9,834 nt of DNA, from contig JAEZPW010000159.1 of assembly GCA_023441255.1 (NCBI GenBank), positions 1 through 9,834 on the forward strand, read 5' to 3'. The position numbers and the translations under genes are program-made. The notes below the pieces were generated by a model that saw only the letters and a list, made by a program, of their open reading frames with translations, had not been told where the DNA came from and made no database searches. How positions within the stretch are numbered: the stretch's first letter is position 1; each line of letters starts with the position of its first letter. This stretch comes from Acidobacteriota bacterium (GTDB taxonomy: Bacteria > Acidobacteriota > Terriglobia > Terriglobales > Acidobacteriaceae). Positions 1-5,724 of this stretch are shown piece after piece.

Positions 1-26
1 CCCCCACACCTGTCTTATGGCGAGTC

Positions 27-1247
27 TCAGGCAGAGCGCCGTACCGGTGCAGCCTGAGGAGTTTTCCAGTCCATGAAGTTGGAAAAGGCTTCGACAAAAA
101 CATCCCAGGCGGGGTCACCTGGAGTAACAAGGTGGGAGCGGCTGGGCAACTCGACAAATCGTGCGCCGCGGATGCGTGCCGCTATGAGCCGGCCTTCCTG
201 CACAGGCACGGCAGCATCATCACGCGAGTGCAGCACCAGTGTGGGACAGGAAATCTTGGGAAGCAAGTCGAGTATCTTGATCCTGGGAAACTCCTGCATC
301 ATACGGACGGCGTTGTCGGGCGACGTGGAGATGCGCTGCAACTCGTTGAGCCAGTCCATTTGCGCCGAATCGGCATCAGGCTGGAACAGAGTTGTCCATA
401 GCTGCCGGAATGCCGGGTTGTCGCGTCCCCAGCCGACCCGCACAAGCGTGAGTAGTGCATGAAATTGCTCCATGACACCGTCGCCCGGCGAGGGCCAGCC
501 ATTCGCAAACGCTCCGTAGAAGATCAGCTTAGTTACGCGTTCCGGGTGGCGAACGGCATAAGCGGTCCCAACCGCCGCGCCCTGGCAGCCGCCAAGGATG
601 GCGAACCTTTCCAGTCCCGCGGCATCGACCAGTTCTTCGAAGTCGCGCACCGTTCGCTCGAAGGAAAAGTCGTGCACGTTCCAATCGGATAGTCCGCTGC
701 CGCGCTGATCGTAGCGCACGAGCGTGTTGTGGCGCATGACCTCGGAAAGCCAATGCCGCAGGAACGGGCTCTTCCATTCGAAATCAAGGTGGTTAAGCCA
801 GTCGATCGTGCGCACCAGAACGGGTCCCTCGCCGCCCACCGTGTATGCAATGCGAACGCCATCACTGGCGTTGAAGGAGCTTATGGACTGCGCGCCGGCT
901 TCGCCCTCCAGCGCGGGTTCCACTTGGATGAGCCTCGATTGTGGTGAAGACGGACTGACCTCGCCAACGAATCTGTAGCCGTGGCGCGGAACCGTTTCAA
1001 TGTAAGTGGCCGGATGAAACAACTTCCTGAGTTGTGAGATGCAGTGATCCAGATTGTTCTCTTCAACGATTGAGTCCGGCCAGACGGCCTGCATGAGGTC
1101 GTCTTTGCGCACGAGGCGACCCGCGTTCTCGACCAGGACGCGAAGAGTATCGAACAGCTTGCCTCTGAGACGTAAGTCCTGATCCTCGCGGACGAGGCGG
1201 CGGTCCTCGATATCGAGCAGGTATGGGCCGAAGACGTACTTAGCCAT
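27..1247 (-). CDS. winged-helix DNA-binding / alpha/beta-hydrolase fusion regulator (Cys nucleophile paralogue)
   Basis: The 406-residue product has two domains. Residues about 1-97 form an OmpR/CadC-type (trans_reg_C) winged helix: FGPYLLDIEDRRL start, the WPD turn at 56-58, recognition helix VEENNLDHCISQLRKLF (61-77) and wing TYIETVPRHGYRF (81-93). After a linker of about 30 residues comes an alpha/beta-hydrolase domain (about 126-395) with VRYDQRGSGLS (177-187), a nucleophile elbow, a cap (about 253-325, containing LQRISTS), an acid strand LVLHSRDD (Asp344 the likely acid) and His372 as the catalytic histidine. The elbow reads GGCQG, so the nucleophile is Cys221 rather than Ser; the TGC codon is clear in the DNA. 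No signal peptide or membrane segment is visible, so it should be cytoplasmic. I infer a one-component regulator that binds or turns over a small ester, lactone or similar ligand; target genes are unknown. The ATG follows GGGGATAA. Its closest relative is the next gene upstream. Confidence 0.9.
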   Translation of the reverse strand: MAKYVFGPYLLDIEDRRLVREDQDLRLRGKLFDTLRVLVENAGRLVRKDDLMQAVWPDSIVEENNLDHCISQLRKLFHPATYIETVPRHGYRFVGEVSPSSPQSRLIQVEPALEGEAGAQSISSFNASDGVRIAYTVGGEGPVLVRTIDWLNHLDFEWKSPFLRHWLSEVMRHNTLVRYDQRGSGLSDWNVHDFSFERTVRDFEELVDAAGLERFAILGGCQGAAVGTAYAVRHPERVTKLIFYGAFANGWPSPGDGVMEQFHALLTLVRVGWGRDNPAFRQLWTTLFQPDADSAQMDWLNELQRISTSPDNAVRMMQEFPRIKILDLLPKISCPTLVLHSRDDAAVPVQEGRLIAARIRGARFVELPSRSHLVTPGDPAWDVFVEAFSNFMDWKTPQAAPVRRSA

Positions 1248-1265
1248 TTATCCCCACAGCGGCGA

Positions 1266-1275
1266 CCATCGATGG
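1266..1275. promoter_or_regulatory. CCATCGATGG palindrome, possible operator
   Basis: A perfect 10-bp palindrome lies 18 bp before the start codon of the Cys-type hydrolase-regulator. A related CCATC-N3-GATG sequence sits at nearly the same distance before its paralogue. That makes an autoregulatory binding site conceivable, but short palindromes arise by chance and OmpR-type winged helices usually prefer direct repeats. Confidence 0.25.
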
Positions 1276-1312
1276 CCTTACGTGCAGCCAACCGCTACCC
1301 CAATGGCCGGTT

Positions 1313-1318
1313 ATTCTA
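1313..1318 (-). promoter_or_regulatory. possible -10 box (TAGAAT) for the Cys-type hydrolase-regulator
   Basis: On the minus strand TAGAAT differs from the TATAAT consensus by one base and lies about 65 bp before the start codon, inside the 186-bp gap between the two paralogues. No convincing -35 hexamer is present at 16-18 bp. It suggests, weakly, that the gene has its own promoter rather than relying only on read-through from the upstream paralogue. Confidence 0.25.
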
Positions 1319-1433
1319 TCAGCGTTTCCTGAACGGCTGCGCGCCGCTCTCGTGTTACTGACGACTTGACCTCGAAAGTTGCTTCATCACCGGCGACCAG
1401 GCGCTTCTCCGACGTCGCATCCGTACCGCCATC

Positions 1434-2681
1434 TTAGGCAGCGACCGCACCTTCCCGCCGGCTCAAGAACGCTCGCAATTCTTCGAGGAACACCGGCCAG
1501 GCTGGCTCTTCCGCGAGCAGCAGGTGGTTGGCGCTGTGCAGGGAGACGTACCGCGCGCCGGGGATTTCGGCAGCAATTTGGCGTCCGTGTTCCGGTGAGA
1601 CCACCTGGTCATTGTCGCAGTGCACCACAAGCGTAGGGACGCGCACTTGCGGGAGAAGTGGGCGAACGTCGATGTTATCGTCGATCTCCATCAACCGGGC
1701 CGCGTTTTCGGCCGACGTCGAGATGCGTTGCAGGTCATCAAACCATTTCTCGTGTTCGGGCGTGGCCTGCGGTATGAAGCGGCAAGTGAAAAGCTTGCAG
1801 AAGGCAGGATAGTTGTGTCCCCAGCCCAGCCGCATCAGGCTTACGAGCGCACGGCGCGCCTCCAGCTTTTCCGGAGTTCCGCGGTGGTTCAGGCCGGTCG
1901 GAAACGCGCCATACAGGACGAGATGACTGACGCGCTCGGGATGCTTGACCGCGTAAGCGATCGCGATAGAGCCTCCGCGGGAGATGCCCAGCAGTGGAAA
2001 CCGATCCAGTCCAGCGGCGTCGACGACCGTCTCAAGGTCGCATACCCACGTATCGAAGCTGATGGGGGAAGCATCGCGTTGCGATAGACCATTCCCACGC
2101 TCGTCGTAGCGGACGATGCGGTGGTACGCACCCAGATCGCTCCACCAATGGCGCCAGATGGGACTGTCCCACTCGTAATCGAGGTGCGTAAGCCAATTCG
2201 ACGCTTTCACCAGCGGCGGTCCGCTGCCTACGCTGGCCCAGGCCAGGCGAACCCCGTCCGAGGTCATGCAGTAACGGATCTCCTGCTGCGAGCGGACTGC
2301 AGTTCGAGCAGGCCCGCCGGTCCGAGGAGCGACGGCCTCTACCGGTCTGACAAAACGATAACCCACCTTCGGGACAGTCTCTATGTAGGTCTCGCCAACG
2401 TTCTCGCCCAGCGCTTTGCGCAACACGGAAATGTTGTGGTTAAGATTGTTCTCCTCGACGACGGTATCTGGCCAGATGGCCGACAGCAGTTCTTCCTTGG
2501 TGAGGAGACGACCGGCGTTCTCGAGGAGGATTCGGAGCGTTTCGAAGACCTTCAGGCGCAGCGCTATTTCCGTTTCACCCCGTAGCAGGCGCCGCTGCCC
2601 TACCTCGAGGCGAAAGGGGCCGAACTGGTATGTGCCGGCTCGCTCGTCCATAGCCCTGTTCCAGAAAACCGAGTTCCCCAT
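1434..2681 (-). CDS. winged-helix DNA-binding / alpha/beta-hydrolase fusion regulator (Ser nucleophile paralogue)
   Basis: The 415-residue product has the same layout as its downstream neighbour and, by eye, about half identical residues throughout. The winged helix covers about 18-113, with WPD (70-72), recognition helix VVEENNLNHNISVLRK (74-89) and wing TYIETVPKVGYRF (98-110). The hydrolase domain covers about 140-408, with VRYDERGNGLS (190-200), a canonical elbow GISRG with Ser234, a cap containing LQRISTS (317-323), acid strand LVVHCDND (Asp358 likely) and His386. The Ser-Asp-His triad is intact, so esterase- or lactonase-like activity is plausible. No membrane segment is seen. The ATG at 2681 is preceded by AAGGGCG. 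A second in-frame ATG at 2649-2651 (residue 11) fits the paralogue's N-terminus better and could be the true start, giving 405 residues. The pair looks like a tandem duplication. It is probably a cytoplasmic one-component regulator with unknown ligand and targets. Confidence 0.9.
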   Translation of the reverse strand: MGNSVFWNRAMDERAGTYQFGPFRLEVGQRRLLRGETEIALRLKVFETLRILLENAGRLLTKEELLSAIWPDTVVEENNLNHNISVLRKALGENVGETYIETVPKVGYRFVRPVEAVAPRTGGPARTAVRSQQEIRYCMTSDGVRLAWASVGSGPPLVKASNWLTHLDYEWDSPIWRHWWSDLGAYHRIVRYDERGNGLSQRDASPISFDTWVCDLETVVDAAGLDRFPLLGISRGGSIAIAYAVKHPERVSHLVLYGAFPTGLNHRGTPEKLEARRALVSLMRLGWGHNYPAFCKLFTCRFIPQATPEHEKWFDDLQRISTSAENAARLMEIDDNIDVRPLLPQVRVPTLVVHCDNDQVVSPEHGRQIAAEIPGARYVSLHSANHLLLAEEPAWPVFLEELRAFLSRREGAVAA

Positions 2682-2703
2682 GGGGCACGCCCTTGGGGAT
2701 CAA

Positions 2704-2714
2704 CATCAATGATG
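2704..2714. promoter_or_regulatory. CATCAATGATG palindrome, possible operator
   Basis: An 11-bp palindrome (CATCA-A-TGATG) lies 22 bp before the ATG of the Ser-type hydrolase-regulator. Read on the minus strand with one more base it is CCATCATTGATG, comparable to the CCATCGATGG found before the paralogue. This is suggestive only. The rest of the 209-bp gap (2682-2890) shows no gene; it holds a 5-bp hairpin (2763-2767 with 2775-2779) and a short T-run on the minus strand after the transporter gene. Confidence 0.25.
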
Positions 2715-2890
2715 GTGTCTGATGCGGCTGACCAGTGAGGAAGGTGCAAAAGAGTTCATGCCGTACGAGGGTGGCGTACTAGGCCGGGGGAAGAAGAGCT
2801 GCCGCCCTGCTTCCACCCGATCCTCGAAAAAACAGGTGAACTCCGCTGGGGACTCCATAAAGCCAAATCCGGTTCTCCTGCACGTCGGTA

Positions 2891-4360
2891 CTACTTCTGC
2901 GCCGCCTGTGAGGCCGGTGCGGTTCCCCGAACGATTGTGCGGTTTCCCAGATTGCGCAGACGCACGCCGTTCTTCAGGTTGAACTCCATTTCTTCGAGCG
3001 TGATCCCCTTTGTCTCAGGCACGAAGAACGCCACGAAGACGATCGCGACCACGCAGAAGCCCGCGAACACATAGAAGATGGACGCGTTCCCGTGCGCCTG
3101 CATGAACGACAGTGCATTCGCCATCACGAGACCCGCGAAAGTCCAGTTGACCATGGTCGTTATCGTCATGCCGACCTCGCGTCCCTCGAGCGGGAAGATC
3201 TCGGAGCAGACGAGCCATGCGACGGGTCCCCAGGAGACCGCAAAACCAAAGATGTAGAGGATTGCCGAAACGAGCAGCACGGCTTTGGGGGTGCCGCCGA
3301 TCAATGCCGGATCGGAGGCGGAACCGATCGTCTGGAAAGCGATACCGGCGGCGATCATGGTGATGAGCATTACCACGGCGCCCACGTAGAGCAGCTTCTT
3401 GCGTCCCCACTTCTCGACCAGGTGTATCGCGGGGAAGGTGAAGAGCATGTTCACCGTCGGGACGGTCATTGCCGCGAGTAATCCCTTCATGCCGGCATAC
3501 CCAAAGATGGTCGGCGAGTAGTAGATCATCATGTTGATGCCGACGAGTTGCTGGAACATCTGCAACAGCACGCCTACCATGAGTACCTTGAGGAAGTAGC
3601 GGCGCAGCACTATTCCAAGACCCGCGCCTTGGGGTCCGTGCAGGGCCCGCTCGATCTCCTCGATTTCGAAATCGATCTCCTGCTGCGTGTTCAGCGTGCG
3701 GCGCAGGACGGCTACTGCCTGCTCCTTCCGGCCCTTCAGCATCAGCCAGCGCGGGCTTTCGGGGAGCATGAAGCCGCCGGCAAACATCAAGGCCGCGAAC
3801 AGCGTGATGGTCAGAAACATCAGCGGCAGCGAGGTTGTTGAGTTCACGAACGTCCGTGCGATGATCACGTTTGTCAGGGAGATCAGGAATATGCCGATCG
3901 TGATCATCAACTGGAAGAGCGTGCCCATCGAGCCACGGATGGACGCTGGGGCGGTTTCGGCGAGATAGAGTGGCACGACGAAGGAGGCCACCCCGACGCC
4001 GAAGCCGAGGACGAAGCGGCACGCCGAAAGCACCTGCAGCGGCGGGAGTACCGCCGAGAGTGCCGAGGCCGCCGTGAAAATGAAGCCGGCGAAGAGCAGG
4101 CTCCGCTTGCGCCCGAGGAAGCGCGCAAATAAACCCGAGAGTAACGCGCCGACGATGCCGCCCGTTGCCAGAATGGCCGAGTAGCGCTCTCCGCCCTGCA
4201 CACCGAAGTGGTAATGCTGTTCGATGGTCTCGAGTGAGTTCGCAATGAATCCCTGGTCAAGGCCGAACAACAGCCCGCCCAGCGCGGCCACCATGCAGAT
4301 GATGTAAACGATCCTTTTATAACCACCGGACTTCACGCCGACCAACGTCCCTTGAGCCAT
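2891..4360 (-). CDS. MFS sugar/H+ symporter (XylE/GalP/GLUT type)
   Basis: This 489-residue, 12-helix inner-membrane transporter belongs to the sugar porter family and should import a hexose or pentose with protons. Family signatures in order: FLGRKR (81-86), AETAPASIRG (134-143), PESPRWL (200-206), QQLVGIN (270-276), EKWGRKK (316-322), WGPVAWLVCSEIFPLEGR (377-394) and PETKG (448-452). Aligned from memory with E. coli XylE, the proton-coupling pair Asp27/Arg133 is Asp35/Arg115 here, so it should be a symporter. The sugar contacts are largely kept: Gln150, Gln270, Gln271, Asn276, Asn304 and Trp382. XylE Gln415 is Asn405, as in GLUT1. The exact sugar cannot be read from sequence. Length is normal; the tail after PETKG is polar. 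An AGGAGG site supports the start. It is followed on the same strand, 209 bp later, by the Ser-type hydrolase-regulator; an operon is not evident. Confidence 0.95.
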   Translation of the reverse strand: MAQGTLVGVKSGGYKRIVYIICMVAALGGLLFGLDQGFIANSLETIEQHYHFGVQGGERYSAILATGGIVGALLSGLFARFLGRKRSLLFAGFIFTAASALSAVLPPLQVLSACRFVLGFGVGVASFVVPLYLAETAPASIRGSMGTLFQLMITIGIFLISLTNVIIARTFVNSTTSLPLMFLTITLFAALMFAGGFMLPESPRWLMLKGRKEQAVAVLRRTLNTQQEIDFEIEEIERALHGPQGAGLGIVLRRYFLKVLMVGVLLQMFQQLVGINMMIYYSPTIFGYAGMKGLLAAMTVPTVNMLFTFPAIHLVEKWGRKKLLYVGAVVMLITMIAAGIAFQTIGSASDPALIGGTPKAVLLVSAILYIFGFAVSWGPVAWLVCSEIFPLEGREVGMTITTMVNWTFAGLVMANALSFMQAHGNASIFYVFAGFCVVAIVFVAFFVPETKGITLEEMEFNLKNGVRLRNLGNRTIVRGTAPASQAAQK

Positions 4361-4364
4361 GCCG

Positions 4365-4370
4365 CCTCCT
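4365..4370 (-). promoter_or_regulatory. Shine-Dalgarno site AGGAGG of the sugar porter gene
   Basis: A perfect AGGAGG lies four bases before the ATG at 4360 on the minus strand. It fixes the start and predicts efficient translation. Confidence 0.8.
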
Positions 4371-4497
4371 CTCTACACCCTCGTGGGCAGTGTACGACTG
4401 ACGGTTTGCCGGCTCAGTTCGATGGCGAGCGACTCTATTAGGCGCTGCCGCTTCCAGCGACGCCGGATCACCAGATAATGCAATCAGGAGATTACGA

Positions 4498-4503
4498 ATT
4501 ATA
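4498..4503 (-). promoter_or_regulatory. possible -10 box (TATAAT) of the sugar porter gene
   Basis: A perfect TATAAT on the minus strand lies about 138 bp before the sugar porter ATG, implying a 5' leader of about 130 nt. No good -35 hexamer is visible 16-18 bp upstream, so activator dependence is possible. It overlaps the ATTACGA half of the inverted pair described for this intergenic region. Confidence 0.35.
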
Positions 4504-4638
4504 GACCACGCTGTGAAGTTCTTTCGTCGGCTATCGTCCGGCTGGGCGGTAGGCTCGTAATTCTCACGACGTCAACGGAGAGACAGGCAAACAGAAGCAG
4601 ACGCTGCACTCATCCACCTCTGGACGTTATGATGGTAC

Positions 4639-5625
4639 ATGCCTGCAAGCACCACCACACCTAGAGCTGAACTGCACACTCATCTGGGCGGGGCCGTCGA
4701 CCCGCCAATACTCTGGTCTATCGCCCATCGCCAGGGCATCCGCCTGCCCACCAAGGATTATTGGGAATTCGAGTCCATGGTCACCATGCGCGGCGACGAC
4801 CACACGCGCGGCCTCAAAGAGCTTAACGAGCGCTTCTACAAGTGGACGGAACTGATTCAATCCTCCCCTGAGGCAATCCAGGAATCTGTATCGAGCGTCA
4901 TAGGCGGCGGATACCGCAAGTGCAACCTCGTCCTTCAGGAACTGCGCTTCAACCCAATGTTCCGCAATCGCAGCGGAGAACGCGACCTCGACCACATCAT
5001 CAACGCCGCCCGCTGGGGCCTCGAGCATGCCATTCTCGAATACCCGACCGTCAAAGCCGGACTCATCCTTATGATGGACCGACGCCTCACCCGCGAACAG
5101 AACGCCATTGTCGTTCAGAAGGCGATCAAGTACCGCGGCAAAGGCGTCGTCGGCGTGGATCTCGCCGGCCCCGCCCAGGGCTCGTTCTCTATGAAGGAGA
5201 TTGCTCCGCTGTTTCAGAAAGCACGGGATGCCGGACTGGGCGTCACCGTCCATTGCGGCGAGACCGGCAACTTGGAAGAAATGCGCTACGTCGTCCGAAA
5301 CATCACACCCGACCGCATCGGCCACGGAATCGCCGCTGCGCGCGACCCCTGGCTGATGGAAAAGATCGTCAAGGCCGGCATCACGCTGGAACTCTGCCCC
5401 ACCTCGAACCTGAAGAACCGCATGGTACAGAGCGAGCAAGAGCTCGCGCACATCGTCAGCACGCTCCTAAGCAACGGCGTGCGCATCACCATCAATACCG
5501 ACGGCCCCGAGCTTTACCACACCAACGTCTTCAAGGAGCAGGAGTTCCTGGCCAAGATCGGCGCCATGACTCGCAAGCAGGTCAGTCAGTGCAATAAATG
5601 GGCGTTCGACGCGAGCTTCGTGTAA
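4639..5625 (+). CDS. add: adenosine deaminase superfamily protein with altered nucleoside pocket
   Basis: This 328-residue cytoplasmic metal-dependent hydrolase has the adenosine/AMP deaminase TIM-barrel signatures. ELHTHLGGAV (11-20) supplies zinc ligands His13 and His15. VGVDLAGP (171-178) contains Gly177. VTVHCGE (202-208) supplies ligand His205 and catalytic Glu208. DRIGHG (225-230) supplies His229, LELCPTSN (250-257) follows, and INTDGPEL (285-292) supplies ligand Asp288. The catalytic set is therefore complete and a deamination reaction on a purine-like substrate is likely. Two residues that hold adenosine in the mouse enzyme are absent: Asp19 of HxHLDG is Gly17, and Asp296 of the DDP motif is Gly289. 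The symbol is therefore tentative and the substrate may differ. The ATG at 4639 has only a weak GATGG before it. The protein stops right after WAFDASFV, where relatives usually continue a little further, and its TAA lies in the downstream repeat element. Confidence 0.85.
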   Translation: MPASTTTPRAELHTHLGGAVDPPILWSIAHRQGIRLPTKDYWEFESMVTMRGDDHTRGLKELNERFYKWTELIQSSPEAIQESVSSVIGGGYRKCNLVLQELRFNPMFRNRSGERDLDHIINAARWGLEHAILEYPTVKAGLILMMDRRLTREQNAIVVQKAIKYRGKGVVGVDLAGPAQGSFSMKEIAPLFQKARDAGLGVTVHCGETGNLEEMRYVVRNITPDRIGHGIAAARDPWLMEKIVKAGITLELCPTSNLKNRMVQSEQELAHIVSTLLSNGVRITINTDGPELYHTNVFKEQEFLAKIGAMTRKQVSQCNKWAFDASFV

Positions 5626-5724
5626 TTGCAGATTTCAGATTGTAGATTGCAGATTGGAAAACGTTGAGTCATTACTGACCCGCAGTTTTTCAACCTGCAA
5701 TCTGAAATCATCAATCTGCAATTA
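5623..5724. repeat. 102-bp heptad-repeat element with 12-bp terminal inverted repeats
   Basis: The element starts TAATTGCAGATT (5623-5634) and ends with its exact reverse complement AATCTGCAATTA (5713-5724). The left arm has four AGATT units spaced 7 bp apart (5630, 5637, 5644, 5651); the right arm mirrors this with AATCT/AATCA at 5699, 5706 and 5713. A second 12-bp inverted match, GATTTCAGATTG (5631-5642) with 5698-5709, extends by G:U-tolerant pairing to about 19 bp. A transcript from either side could fold into a long hairpin, so it may act as a two-way terminator. The terminal TAA at each end is the stop codon of the gene on that side. I recognise the heptad (translating as ICNLQSEICN) as a type seen dispersed in Acidobacteriota and other genomes; no target-site duplication is visible. 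Confidence 0.8.

Larger units (their letters stand above)
4361..4638. other. divergent intergenic region between the sugar porter and deaminase genes
   Basis: This 278-bp stretch, the longest gene-free one in the window, should hold the promoters of both divergent genes. I see the sugar porter Shine-Dalgarno site, a TATAAT on the minus strand, a weak GATAAT on the plus strand (4474-4479) and a 7-bp inverted pair ATTACGA (4491-4497) / TCGTAAT (4555-4561) that could be a spaced operator. No coding potential or RNA gene is apparent. Confidence 0.5.

Noticed and set aside
2722..2982. 86-residue plus-strand frame across the gap after the sugar porter gene
   Set aside because: It overlaps the 3' end of the transporter gene antisense, has no ribosome binding site and no recognisable domain.
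3015..4022. 335-residue open frame on the minus strand within the sugar porter gene in another frame
   Set aside because: Arg/His/Pro-rich out-of-frame reading of the transporter gene without any domain.
4441..4465. GGCGCTG...CAGCGACGCC hairpin in the sugar porter leader
   Set aside because: Only a 5-bp perfect stem with a 7-nt loop and a bulge outside it; too weak to call.
4491..4561. ATTACGA / TCGTAAT inverted pair between the sugar porter and deaminase genes
   Set aside because: Seven-bp arms 57 bp apart in a 278-bp region are not clearly beyond chance; noted within the intergenic entry but not claimed as an operator.
4627..5451. 274-residue open frame on the minus strand opposite the deaminase gene
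   Set aside because: It is an antisense shadow of a gene with complete family motifs; its translation shows no recognisable domain and it has no ribosome binding site.
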